A DNA stretch of 45,652 bases from WJLG01 sp964602485 (GTDB lineage Bacteria; Patescibacteriota; Patescibacteriia; Patescibacteriales; WJLG01), in the NCBI GenBank assembly GCA_964602485.1, contig CAZRQU010000007.1:1-45652 (forward strand), read 5' to 3'. The notes under the pieces were generated by a model that saw nothing but the letters and a program-made list of their open reading frames with translations, was not told where the DNA came from and did not search any database. The translations under genes were made by a program, and so were the position numbers. Positions 25,779-32,883 of the stretch are shown here, piece after piece; the stretch's first letter is position 1, and every line of letters begins with the position of its first letter.

Positions 25779-27854
25779 TTATTCCAAATGGGTTTCTTTA
25801 AGTGACCTGTTCATTTTTTCTTTGAGTTCAGAAAGACCCTCTAGTGCAGGATTATTTTCCATCAATTTCACCGCCTCTTCTTTGGCCTCCTTCATTAGTT
25901 TATGGTCCCAAAGAGTGGCTATTTTCATTTCCGGGAATCCTTTTTGCCTGGTTCCGTATATTTCACCTCCACCTCTTATCTGTAGATCCATTTCAGCCAG
26001 CTTAAAACCATCATTTAAGCTTTCCATCGCCTTTAGACGGTTTATGGTTTCCGGAGCTTTTGATTCTGAAAAAAGTGCGCAGTACGATTTATATTCTCCG
26101 CGTCCGACTCGTCCGCGGAATTGATGCAGTTGCGCTAAGCCAAAACGTTGTGCTCCTTCTATTACCATAATGGTGGCATTGGGTATATCAACTCCAACTT
26201 CAACAACTGAAGTGGAAACCAATATTTTCATATCTCCATTCAAGAATTGTTGCATTATGGTTTCTTTTTCTTTTGGCTTCATTCGGCCATGTAATTTAGC
26301 CATATCTATATTCGGGAAAATGCTTTCATTTAATTTTTTAAATTCGGCATCAACCGACTTTACTCCTAGGCTGTCTGATTCTTCTATCAGCGGACAGATA
26401 ACGAATGCTTGTCGACCTTCTGCTATTTGTTGTTTCATGAAGCTGTAAACTTTGTTGCGCCGCTCATCTCCTACGACTTTGGTTATTATCGACTTTCGGC
26501 CTTTGGGCATTTGCTTGATCACGGATATATCCAGATCGCCAAAAAGAACCAGAGATAAGGAGCGGGGGATAGGGGTGGCTGTCATAGACAGAAGGTGGGG
26601 CGAGGTTTTGGTATTGCCGGATCTTTCCATTAGCATCCTTCTTTGCTCCACTCCAAATCGATGCTGTTCATCCACCACTGCCAAAGCCAGGTCTTTGAAT
26701 TTTAGCTTATCGGATATCAATGCATGGGTACCGATAATTATATCAACCTTTCCTTCGGCTATTTTTTTCTGCAGTTCGGGTTTTTTGATATCCTCTCCAT
26801 TCAGTAAACTGCTCTTGCCGGTAAGCAGGGCTATTTGCAAGGAAGCGCCTTTAAGGGTCTTGGAGATGGATTCGAAGTGTTGTCTGGCCAATATTTCCGT
26901 TGGCGCCATCATGGCCGCTTGCAAGTCATTGTTTAAAGCGGTGTTTAGCATGGTTATGGCCGCCACTACTGTTTTTCCGGAACCGACATCGCCATTCAAT
27001 AAGCGAGACATGGGGATACCCTTTTCCATATCCTGCAGAGCTTGCCAGGCCGCCTTTTTTTGATCGGCAGTCAATTCAAAGGGTAGGGAAGAAACAAAGT
27101 CCCTGGTCTTTTTTTCATTGAAATGCACGGGCGTTGCTTTGGAATTATCTCTTTCTTTCTTTATTAATTGAGATTTGAGCTGGATCAAAAAGAGTTCATC
27201 AAAAGCCAGTCTTCTTTTAGCTTCCTCTAGATCTTTTTTATCTTTTGGAAAGTGAATACTGGTAATAGATTCAGCCAATTTTGACAATTTTTGATCGTTT
27301 ATGACCTTCTCCGGCATTACATCTTCCAATTCATTTAAAAAATCAAGCGATTGCTTGACCAAAAACCTTAACTGTTTTTGAGTTAGGCCATCAGTTAGTC
27401 TATACACCGGTACCAGTCCGACTGTGTGATAGGCGCCCTTTTTCCCGACCTTTTCGTAAATAGGGGATATCATTGAAGTTATGCCATAGCTTTCGTCTAC
27501 CCGGCCGGCTAGCGAAACCTTATCGCCAGGCCTTAGGTTCTTTGTTAGATAAGGTTGATTGAACCAAACAACTTTTAGACTTTCAGCACCATCAGAAATA
27601 AGAGCTTCTGTTATGTACATTCTTCTTCTGTGTGCTCGTCGATTTTCTATTAGTTCTATTTGGCCGACGACATTAGCCTTTTCTCCCGGGACCAGATCCT
27701 TGATCGGTCTTTTTTTGGTAAAGTCATCATGTCTGGTCGGAAAGAAATATAAAAGATCTGAAACTGTTTCCAGCCCCAGTTTTTTCAAGCGCAAAGCAGT
27801 AGTTTTTCCCACACTGGTTAGATTTTTTATTGGGGTATCAAGATTTCCGCTCAT
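25779..27854 (-). CDS. recG: ATP-dependent DNA helicase RecG
   Basis: A 691-residue protein, the family's normal length. The N-terminal wedge/OB domain is followed by helicase domain 1 with Walker A NGDVGSGKTVVA (about 290), the DEQH-type box VVDEQHRFG and TATPIPRSL. Domain 2 has SVVEVGVDIPNATIMVIEGA and QFRGRVGRG, and the RecG C-terminal domain follows. It remodels stalled replication forks and branch-migrates Holliday junctions. The ATG at 27854 is supported by the conserved start (LDTPIKNLTSVGKTTALRLKKLG from residue 5). It lies downstream of tRNA-Arg, whose terminator sits between them. Confidence 0.97.
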   Translation of the reverse strand: MSGNLDTPIKNLTSVGKTTALRLKKLGLETVSDLLYFFPTRHDDFTKKRPIKDLVPGEKANVVGQIELIENRRAHRRRMYITEALISDGAESLKVVWFNQPYLTKNLRPGDKVSLAGRVDESYGITSMISPIYEKVGKKGAYHTVGLVPVYRLTDGLTQKQLRFLVKQSLDFLNELEDVMPEKVINDQKLSKLAESITSIHFPKDKKDLEEAKRRLAFDELFLIQLKSQLIKKERDNSKATPVHFNEKKTRDFVSSLPFELTADQKKAAWQALQDMEKGIPMSRLLNGDVGSGKTVVAAITMLNTALNNDLQAAMMAPTEILARQHFESISKTLKGASLQIALLTGKSSLLNGEDIKKPELQKKIAEGKVDIIIGTHALISDKLKFKDLALAVVDEQHRFGVEQRRMLMERSGNTKTSPHLLSMTATPIPRSLSLVLFGDLDISVIKQMPKGRKSIITKVVGDERRNKVYSFMKQQIAEGRQAFVICPLIEESDSLGVKSVDAEFKKLNESIFPNIDMAKLHGRMKPKEKETIMQQFLNGDMKILVSTSVVEVGVDIPNATIMVIEGAQRFGLAQLHQFRGRVGRGEYKSYCALFSESKAPETINRLKAMESLNDGFKLAEMDLQIRGGGEIYGTRQKGFPEMKIATLWDHKLMKEAKEEAVKLMENNPALEGLSELKEKMNRSLKETHLE

Positions 27855-27879
27855 ACTTTAATTATATCATATATAGAAT

Positions 27880-27900
27880 AAAAACCCCCCCAAAAGGGGG
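27880..27900 (-). terminator. terminator of tRNA-Arg
   Basis: On the minus strand, CCCCC-TTTT-GGGGGGG is followed by TTTTTATT. It lies between tRNA-Arg and recG. Confidence 0.8.
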
Positions 27901-27922
27901 TATTTTATTTTTGCGCCAACTG

Positions 27923-27994
27923 CGCACCCGCTAGGAATCGAACCTAGATTACAGGCTCCGCAAGCCTGCGTCCTATCCGTTGAACGACGGGTGC
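27923..27994 (-). tRNA. tRNA-Arg (anticodon GCG)
   Basis: On the minus strand the 7-bp acceptor GCACCCG/CGGGTGC, D-arm GTTC/GGAC, anticodon stem CAGGC/GCCTG with loop TTGCGGA, and T-arm CTAGG-TTCGATT-CCTAG all form. Anticodon GCG reads CGC and CGU; bacteria more often use ACG (inosine) for these codons. CCA is not encoded. Confidence 0.93.
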
Positions 27995-27999
27995 TTTAG

Positions 28000-28033
28000 C
28001 AAAAATAAATATAGATCCTTTGAATCTATATTT
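28000..28033 (-). terminator. terminator of the 28058-28606 gene
   Basis: On the minus strand AAATATAGAT (28024-28033) and ATCTATATTT (28007-28016) form a 10-bp stem followed by ATTTTTG, upstream of tRNA-Arg. Confidence 0.7.
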
Positions 28034-28057
28034 ATCTAAGTATATTTAAACACTAAA

Positions 28058-28606
28058 TTATAATTTTAGCAACTTGTTCAAGTCTTCTGATAAAGGAATA
28101 TCATCTTTTTCAAGGTCTTCATCCAGATATTTGAGTAGATTTTCTCTCACAGGCAAAGGGTTGGTATCTTCCAAGGGGATTATCATTTCCGGATGAAGGA
28201 AGTTTTTGAATTCGAATATCAGAGCTTTTTCTCCTTGATCCGGTTTGTATATGATCGAAAAGTTCTTCAACCTGTCAAAATCATAGAATTTTCTACCCAG
28301 CTTTATGCCTTTATGTGATAAGTAAACATCGACAAGGTCAATATCCTGACTGTTCTTCACCAGTATTATTATAGCTGTTATTATCAAAATTACAGCAAAA
28401 GAGAAGTTAGCAGTATAAAAAGCAAAGGTTAAAAGCAATACAAAGACAGCCCCAGCTCCAATGAACCATTTTTTGCTTTTCTCGTGGTTATCATCCTCTC
28501 TTATTTTCCAGCTGGCGAAGATGTCTTCAGGCTCCAGTTTTATCTCCCCATCATCCTCTTCTTGTTCTGTATTCTCTTCCTCTAATATGTCTTCTTCTTT
28601 GGCCAT
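28058..28606 (-). CDS. two-helix membrane protein with a PH-like domain
   Basis: A 182-residue protein. An acidic N-terminus (1-40) is followed by two membrane helices forming a hairpin (about 47-82; FIGAGAVFVLLLTFAFYTA and a following Ile-rich segment). The soluble domain starts YLSHKGIKLGRKFYDFDRL and has the alternating strand pattern of bacterial PH-like (bPH/YdbT-type) domains. No catalytic motif is present. A lipid- or protein-binding role at the membrane is inferred from the fold type only. It is a single-gene unit with a downstream terminator. Confidence 0.65.
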   Translation of the reverse strand: MAKEEDILEEENTEQEEDDGEIKLEPEDIFASWKIREDDNHEKSKKWFIGAGAVFVLLLTFAFYTANFSFAVILIITAIIILVKNSQDIDLVDVYLSHKGIKLGRKFYDFDRLKNFSIIYKPDQGEKALIFEFKNFLHPEMIIPLEDTNPLPVRENLLKYLDEDLEKDDIPLSEDLNKLLKL

Positions 28607-28717
28607 ATTTCTCAGTATTTGACAATTCTTTATTATGCTTATATTATATCAGAAAATAGAAGAATATCAAAGTGTACTTTTTACAAAGAGCGGTTCTGAC
28701 AAAGGGAGGTTTGATCC

Positions 28718-29068
28718 ATGAATGACAAGATACGTATAATTAAGATCCCGGAGAAATTCGGAAGAGAGGAACTGAATGGCGATGCGCAAGAGCTTTTAGG
28801 GCTCGAGATCAGTACTATGGGGAGATGTGGCAGTGATCATTTCACTACTCTGGAGTTTTTACTTAGCGGTTTGCGCTTGATATTTCCCGACCGTTTCCTG
28901 GAATATGATGCTAAGCATGAGGAGATGTCAAATATGCGCCGCAAAAAGGAAGGCGTAGCCCCGACCGCGGAAGAAAGAATACCCACGCCAGCTGATCGTT
29001 ATTTTAAAAGCGGTATACCGCCGTGGAATATGAGCATACCCAAAGATGTATGTGAAGTGGTATCTTGA
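28718..29068 (+). CDS. small orphan soluble protein, unknown
   Basis: 116 residues. The start is supported by AGGGAGG 8 nt upstream. The mixed alpha/beta sequence (IRIIKIPEKFGREEL at the start, PTPADRYFKSGIPPWN near the end) has no recognised domain, membrane span or signal peptide. It is a single-gene unit with its own terminator at 29091. It is divergent from the PH-like gene, with about 110 bp between them. Confidence 0.6.
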   Translation: MNDKIRIIKIPEKFGREELNGDAQELLGLEISTMGRCGSDHFTTLEFLLSGLRLIFPDRFLEYDAKHEEMSNMRRKKEGVAPTAEERIPTPADRYFKSGIPPWNMSIPKDVCEVVS

Positions 29069-29090
29069 AAGAAAGAAACCATCTTTTTAA

Positions 29091-29116
29091 GGAGACGGGC
29101 GACTGTCTCCTTTTTT
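29091..29116 (+). terminator. rho-independent terminator
   Basis: GGAGAC (29091-29096) pairs with GTCTCC (29105-29110), then TTTTTT. It ends the 28718-29068 gene. Confidence 0.85.
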
Positions 29117-29490
29117 ATTGACCTAAAATGATATTTTGTATATAGTAATTAGTAATTAGTAATTTGTAATTGGTAATTTGGGATCTTATTAGTTCCTCCC
29201 CTTACTAAAAATTTTCTCATAGTTCCTCCCCTTGCTAAGGGGAGGCTAGGAGGGGTTAATGGAATACAGTATTCGGTATGCAGTATAGGGTGTTCAGGTT
29301 TGTCATCCTTAAGGATACCGCGGAAGCGGGAGACGAAGGATCTATATTAGGCAATTAGGTAATTAGTAATTAGTAATTTGGTATTTGCAATTTGCAATTG
29401 TTTAGAATTTAGAATTTTGGTCATTTGAATTTGTTTAGAGTTTAGAGTTTAGGATTTAGAATTTCACCCGTTATGCGTTATATTTTGGTA
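29117..29490. repeat. intergenic block of dispersed repeat modules
   Basis: No gene is supported. It contains AATTAGTAATTTGTAATTGG words (29143-29180), two CCTCCCCTT..AAGGGGAGG-type modules (29193-29262), and a composite (29261-29346). The composite is a GTATTC/GTATGCAGTATAGGG word run joined to a REP-like module starting TGTCATCCTTAAGGA. TTTAGAGTTTAGAGTTTAG words and CCCGTTATGCGTTAT words follow. The composite matches 11341-11420 over about 80 bp. Confidence 0.75.
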
Positions 29491-29540
29491 ATTAGCGATC
29501 AGTTTTTTAACGGATCGCAGTAGTCCCGAATAACAAATAT

Positions 29541-29627
29541 GGAGAGGTGCTAGAGTGGTTGAATAGGGCACCCTGCTAAGGTGTTGTACCTTCACGGGTA
29601 CCGAGGGTTCGAATCCCTCCCTCTCCG
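29541..29627 (+). tRNA. tRNA-Ser (anticodon GCT)
   Basis: A class II tRNA: acceptor GGAGAGG/CCTCTCC, anticodon stem GCACC/GGTGT around CTGCTAA (anticodon GCT), a long variable arm (TTGTACC..GGTACC) and T-arm GAGGG-TTCGAAT-CCCTC. Discriminator G, CCA not encoded. It reads AGC and AGU. Confidence 0.94.
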
Positions 29628-29697
29628 CATAAAATAAAACAGCCCTTTAGGCTGTTTTATTTTATGTGAAAGCGAAGGTGAAGAATTCTCGCTTTTG
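29608..29697 (+). repeat. copy 1 of the duplicated tRNA-Ser(GCT) 3' end plus terminator
   Basis: This runs from the T-loop of tRNA-Ser(GCT) through the terminator (AATAAAACAGCC/GGCTGTTTTATT, about 29632-29662) and on into GCGAAGGTGAAGAATTCTCG. It is repeated at 29791-29880 with two mismatches in 90 bp. Confidence 0.93.
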
Positions 29698-29790
29698 GAC
29701 TAAAGGATAATACTGAAAAATAGATTGCTTGGAAGCAATTATCCGTTGATCAATAAAAAACGTATTCGAGTTGTCGTGGGGCTTGGCCCC

Positions 29791-29880
29791 TTCGAATCCC
29801 TCCCTCTCCGCATAAAATAAAACAGCCCTTTAGGCTGTTTTATTTTATATGAAAGCGAAGGTGAAGAATTATCGCTTTTG
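29791..29880 (+). repeat. copy 2: detached tRNA-Ser(GCT) 3' fragment plus terminator
   Basis: It is 88 of 90 bases identical to 29608-29697 and begins exactly at the T-loop (TTCGAAT). There is no tRNA body in front of it, so it cannot be a functional tRNA. The preceding 90 bp contain TTGCTTGGAAGCAA and a GGGGCTTGGCCCC hairpin. Confidence 0.93.
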
Positions 29881-29940
29881 ATAATTAGGGGACGTCGCGA
29901 AAAAGGATGTTTTGTTTTTCAAAACTGCTTCTTTATATGT

Positions 29941-29946
29941 TAAAAT
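29941..29946 (+). promoter_or_regulatory. -10 box placing transcription start at the yjbQ-type ATG
   Basis: TAAAAT (29941-29946) lies 6 nt before the ATG at 29953, with TG just upstream (ATATGTTAAAAT). Transcription would start at or next to the initiation codon, implying a leaderless mRNA. No Shine-Dalgarno is possible. Confidence 0.5.
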
Positions 29947-29952
29947 ATATTT

Positions 29953-30357
29953 ATGCAAAAGATAATTACTCTAAACACTAACGAGAGGGAGAAGCTTTAT
30001 GATATTACGGTCCAAGCCCGGGATCTCATAGTTAGATCTGAGGTGCCTTCGGGTATACTCTCGGTTTACGCTCAAGGAGCTACTTCAGCCATAATGATCC
30101 AAGAGAATTGGGATGAAAGTGTGCAGGAGGATGTGGTCGATCTTTTACGGAAACAAATACCTTCCGGAATTTGGAAGCATGATCAACAGGATGGAAATGG
30201 CGATGCTCACTTGAAGGCCGGTCTTATAGGGCCTTCGGAAACGATCCCTATAGTAGACGGGCAACTCGGCCTTTCTCGGTGGCAGAATATCTTCTTCTGC
30301 GAGTTTGATGGACCAAGAGCAGGAAGAAGGGTCGTTTTGACTTTGCTAGAAGCGTAA
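29953..30357 (+). CDS. YjbQ/UPF0047-family protein
   Basis: A 134-residue protein, the normal length. GNGDAHLKAGLIGPSETIPI, QLGLSRWQNIFFCEFDGPR and the terminal RRVVLTLLE are signatures of the YjbQ (UPF0047, secondary thiamine-phosphate synthase-like) family. E. coli YjbQ has weak thiamine-phosphate synthase activity; the real function in this lineage is unknown. The gene immediately follows the duplicated tRNA-Ser end. It appears leaderless and its stop overlaps a terminator that serves the convergent minus-strand pair. Confidence 0.88.
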   Translation: MQKIITLNTNEREKLYDITVQARDLIVRSEVPSGILSVYAQGATSAIMIQENWDESVQEDVVDLLRKQIPSGIWKHDQQDGNGDAHLKAGLIGPSETIPIVDGQLGLSRWQNIFFCEFDGPRAGRRVVLTLLEA

Positions 30358-30389
30358 AAAAAGAGGGGTAGATCATATCGGTCTACCCC
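30352..30389 (-). terminator. terminator of the minus-strand small-gene pair
   Basis: GGGGTAGA (30365-30372) pairs with TCTACCCC (30382-30389). On the minus strand it is followed by TCTTTTTTTA, so it terminates the 30413-30948 operon. On the plus strand there is no T-run. Confidence 0.8.
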
Positions 30390-30412
30390 AAAATCCCTTT
30401 GTCAGCTCTGTT

Positions 30413-30685
30413 TTATCCCTTCCAATCCTTGTCCATTTGTTCGAACCCTATCTTGCGGTAGCCGGGCCATTGCTTTTCTGTAAGCTTTTGGGCCTTGCTA
30501 TTGTTACTTCCGCGAGTGAAACAGATGGTGTCCTTGAACGTGTCGACTATTCCGATGTGGCTAGCTTTAGAATGAGCCTGTATCGTAGCGACAGCGTCAA
30601 GGCTGGCAGGGAGATCCTGTAGTTTAACAGGCATTTCCAGCTGGCCGTTCTTGCAGAGGAAGATCACGTATCTGTTTTTTGGCAT
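30413..30685 (-). CDS. small orphan protein, second of a paralogous pair
   Basis: 90 residues. The opening (YVIFLCKNGQLEMPVKLQDL), a central IGIVDTFKDTICFTRGS and a late QWPGYRK match, at the same spacing, FVLLSYNNGQ, VVKIDTLMDKNETWIIKGD and RFPGWN in the upstream gene. They therefore look like diverged duplicates of one small alpha/beta domain. It overlaps the upstream gene by 22 nt (translational coupling), with GAGGA ahead of its start. No family is recognised. Confidence 0.65.
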   Translation of the reverse strand: MPKNRYVIFLCKNGQLEMPVKLQDLPASLDAVATIQAHSKASHIGIVDTFKDTICFTRGSNNSKAQKLTEKQWPGYRKIGFEQMDKDWKG

Positions 30686-30948
30686 CGGTCCTCCTCTTTG
30701 GCCATGTTCCAGCCGGGAAATCTTTCGTTCAGAGTGTCTTCGAACAGGCGAAGATCATCAGGATCACCCTTAATGATCCAGGTTTCATTCTTGTCCATTA
30801 GGGTATCTATCTTAACCACTGCTTTGGTGGTCTTTGATAATCTTTCGCTTTCGTTCAATGAGTCGAATAGTCCCAACTTAGGACTTTCATCGACTTGACC
30901 ATTGTTGTAAGAGAGCAGGACAAAGTGCCCTTTGCCTTGAGTATTCAA
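30664..30948 (-). CDS. small orphan protein, first of a paralogous pair
   Basis: 94 residues from a TTG start at 30948, chosen because AGGAGG lies 6 nt upstream and a consensus promoter is located above it. Predicted alpha/beta, no signal peptide or membrane helix. It resembles the downstream gene product and probably arose by duplication. Function unknown; if the two proteins pair, a heterodimer is possible but unsupported. Confidence 0.65.
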   Translation of the reverse strand: MNTQGKGHFVLLSYNNGQVDESPKLGLFDSLNESERLSKTTKAVVKIDTLMDKNETWIIKGDPDDLRLFEDTLNERFPGWNMAKEEDRCQKTDT

Positions 30949-31005
30949 CTCTTTCCTCCTTTGTTTTTTGTTTTTGGTTATTTTTTTGTCTCTGGGACGT
31001 CATTA

Positions 31006-31034
31006 ATACTAATACAATAATCTTGTTTTGTCAA
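31006..31034 (-). promoter_or_regulatory. promoter of the 30413-30948 operon
   Basis: On the minus strand: -35 TTGACA (31029-31034), 17-nt spacer, -10 TAGTAT (31006-31011). Confidence 0.82.
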
Positions 31035-31074
31035 GATAAGGTTAAAATGGGTTTTTTAGTTTTTAAAAATATGT

Positions 31075-31080
31075 TATAAT
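31075..31080 (+). promoter_or_regulatory. extended -10 upstream of the first pseudopilin
   Basis: ATGTTATAAT at 31071-31080 is identical to the elements at 125-134, 11819-11828 and 32271-32280. There is no good -35. The leader to the ATG is about 24 nt. Confidence 0.6.
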
Positions 31081-31110
31081 ATAAAAAGTTATTAATAACC
31101 AATAAATACT

Positions 31111-31632
31111 ATGACCAAAAAAGGTTTTACCTTGATTGAGCTATTAGTGGTTATAGCAGTTATAGCCACTATTACAGCTATCGCGGTCGTGGGCCTGAAC
31201 AGAGCCCGAGACCAGTCTATTTCTTCAAAGACTTTGAATGATCTGCGCGCGATAGAGAAAGCGATGGGTTCTTTGATGATAGAGAACGAAGAAAGTATCT
31301 GGTGGGATGATAATAGTTTTGGATCAGAGGATCCAAGCATAGACAATGTCACTGGATTAACTCAGTTCTTGCCAAAGATACCAACTCCAGAGTTGCCTGG
31401 TGTCTCTAACTATCTATATGATAACGACGGCGACACTCTAACAGCCGGAAGCCAGTCAATGAATGGGGTAAATATAGTTATGAACGCTTCTTCTACCGTG
31501 GTTAGTAAATATTTTCCTTTAATGGACACTAACGGTGATTATGGTTCCGGAGCTAGCGACGGAAAGCTTAGGACCAATGCTGGAGGTGATGCCATATTCT
31601 TCAATTTGAATCCAGATCAATCTGATTGGTAA
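31111..31632 (+). CDS. type IV pilin-like protein (pseudopilin) 1
   Basis: A 173-residue protein with a class III prepilin leader: MTKKG then FTLIELLVVIAVIAT, with cleavage expected after Gly5 and Glu at mature position 5. The globular part has YLYDNDGDTL, an Asp-rich possible calcium loop, and ends GKLRTNAGGDAIFFNLN. A very similar protein follows at 31705. A prepilin peptidase and assembly ATPase are not in the window. It is likely a minor pilin or competence-type pseudopilin exported to the envelope. Confidence 0.88.
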   Translation: MTKKGFTLIELLVVIAVIATITAIAVVGLNRARDQSISSKTLNDLRAIEKAMGSLMIENEESIWWDDNSFGSEDPSIDNVTGLTQFLPKIPTPELPGVSNYLYDNDGDTLTAGSQSMNGVNIVMNASSTVVSKYFPLMDTNGDYGSGASDGKLRTNAGGDAIFFNLNPDQSDW

Positions 31633-31652
31633 AGATATTCTACTTTATAAAA

Positions 31653-31687
31653 GAACACCCGCTTCTTTGATGAGCGGGTGTTTTTTT
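31653..31687 (+). terminator. terminator of pseudopilin 1, overlapping the next promoter
   Basis: AACACCCGCT (31653-31662) pairs perfectly with AGCGGGTGTT (31673-31682), then a T-run. Only a few bases later comes the -10 of the next gene (31692). Confidence 0.92.
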
Positions 31688-31691
31688 ATGG

Positions 31692-31697
31692 TATAAT
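31692..31697 (+). promoter_or_regulatory. extended -10 giving a leaderless pseudopilin 2 mRNA
   Basis: TATAAT (31692-31697), preceded by ATGG, lies 7 nt before the ATG at 31705, so transcription should begin at the start codon. The candidate -35 (TTGATG) falls in and beside the loop of the upstream terminator. Confidence 0.6.
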
Positions 31698-31704
31698 TAC
31701 TAAT

Positions 31705-32217
31705 ATGAAGCAGCAAGGATTCACATTAATGGAATTATTGGTGGTGATCGCGATCATTGCCATCCTGACTGGTATTGTTGTTTTTGCCACTAGAACTCCT
31801 CGTGACCAGGCAAAGGTGACAAAGATGACCAATGACGTTCGTAATATCGTCATAGCCTTGGCCTATGAGCTTAAAGAACAGGGTAGGCAAGATTGGTGGA
31901 CAGAGACCGAACTAGGGCTAGGGGTTGACCCCTATGTTGGGGATATCATAGATCCGAGTGGACCATTGAAGAATATTCCTGAGCCTTTGATCTCCGGTGT
32001 CTCCCAATATCTTTATGACAATGACGGTGATACTCTTTCTGATAATGAAGCTGATGAGAAAGGGGTCAACATATTGCTTAAGTTCAATAAGGATAGCGTG
32101 AGGGATAGATATTTTGACATGTTCGATAGTAAATTGGAATATGGCAACGGAGCCTCTGTAGGTAAGTTAAGAAAAGCTCCAGGTTCGATCATACTTTTTA
32201 ATATTTCAAGTGATTAA
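31705..32217 (+). CDS. type IV pilin-like protein (pseudopilin) 2
   Basis: 170 residues from the ATG at 31705; an upstream in-frame start would place nine residues before the prepilin leader and inside the promoter, so it is rejected. The leader MKQQG is followed by FTLMELLVVIAIIAIL. The rest parallels the upstream gene: SQYLYDNDGDTLS, KGVNILLKFN, GNGASVGKLRKAPG and a hydrophobic end. The pair is a recent duplication kept as separate transcription units, which may allow different levels of the two minor pilins. Confidence 0.88.
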   Translation: MKQQGFTLMELLVVIAIIAILTGIVVFATRTPRDQAKVTKMTNDVRNIVIALAYELKEQGRQDWWTETELGLGVDPYVGDIIDPSGPLKNIPEPLISGVSQYLYDNDGDTLSDNEADEKGVNILLKFNKDSVRDRYFDMFDSKLEYGNGASVGKLRKAPGSIILFNISSD

Positions 32218-32270
32218 TATTATTGGTGGTCATCAAGATAAGAACAGGAGGTTAAAAAATTTTTTCTAAT

Positions 32271-32280
32271 ATGTTATAAT
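32271..32280 (+). promoter_or_regulatory. extended -10 of the H1-like gene
   Basis: ATGTTATAAT, the same 10 bases as in three other promoters here, about 44 nt before the ATG. Confidence 0.6.
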
Positions 32281-32323
32281 TGTGTATAAGTGATAAGATC
32301 AAAAATAATAAACCAAAAGCTTT

Positions 32324-32695
32324 ATGGCAACAAGGAGTAAAAAACAAACAAAGAAGACCGCGCCAAAAACAAAAAGCAAAACAACGACCAAAAAGACCGT
32401 GAAGAAAAGTGCTCCTAAAAAGACCACTGCCAAGAAACCGGCAGCTAAAAAAAGTGGAGCTAAAAGGTCGGTAGCTAAAAAGGCTACTGCCAAGAAGACC
32501 ACTGCTAAGAAGCCGGCAGCTAAGAAGGCGACCAAGGCAAGGTCAAAAGCTTCATCTGCTAAAAAGAAAGCGAGCAAGAAGAGCACCGTTTCAAGAAGGA
32601 AGGTCCTTAACGCCCTTTTGCTTTTAGCGGCAGCAGTTTCTGTTTACACTTTCGTGTTCGTTTTCACGTCTTCAATGGTTTGGATGTTCGGTTAA
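32324..32695 (+). CDS. histone H1-like Lys/Ala-rich protein with a C-terminal membrane helix
   Basis: 123 residues. Residues 1-88 are Lys/Ala/Thr repeats (KKATAKKTTAKKPAAKKAT) like the tails of bacterial H1-like (HctB/AlgP-type) proteins that bind DNA non-specifically. Residues about 94-120 form a single hydrophobic helix (LLLLAAAVSVYTFVFVF), so the protein appears tail-anchored, with the basic part probably cytoplasmic. The combination is unusual, since H1-like proteins are normally soluble. It lies directly after two pseudopilin genes. A membrane-tethered DNA-binding role, for example in nucleoid anchoring or handling of incoming DNA, is inference. Confidence 0.75.
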   Translation: MATRSKKQTKKTAPKTKSKTTTKKTVKKSAPKKTTAKKPAAKKSGAKRSVAKKATAKKTTAKKPAAKKATKARSKASSAKKKASKKSTVSRRKVLNALLLLAAAVSVYTFVFVFTSSMVWMFG

Positions 32696-32743
32696 TTCGC
32701 GGAGGTTGACCGAGCTAAAAAAAATTGGTAATATCCAAAGATG

Positions 32744-32785
32744 AAATAATCAGAAGGATCCCCTTAGACTTTCTGATTATTTTAT
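32744..32785 (+). terminator. terminator of the H1-like gene
   Basis: AAATAATCAGAA pairs with TTCTGATTATTT around a GGATCCCCTTAGACT-type loop, followed by a T-rich tail. Confidence 0.8.
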
Positions 32786-32810
32786 TAAAAGGGAATAACG
32801 GATAGATCAC

Positions 32811-32852
32811 AGATCCTTTGTCTCCCGCTTTCGCGGGATCCTCAGGATGACA
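32811..32852 (-). repeat. REP-like dispersed module, inverted copy
   Basis: Reads AGATCCTTTGTCTCCCGC then GCGGGATCCTCAGGATGACA. It is the reverse complement of the module at 9561-9602, with an internal CCCGC/GCGGG stem. Confidence 0.85.
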
Positions 32853-32883
32853 TTCCATATCCCAAATTACCAATTACAAATAT

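Noticed and set aside
29700..29790. A second complete tRNA-Ser before the 3' fragment
   Set aside because: No acceptor, D-arm or anticodon arm can be formed in the sequence ahead of the fragment.
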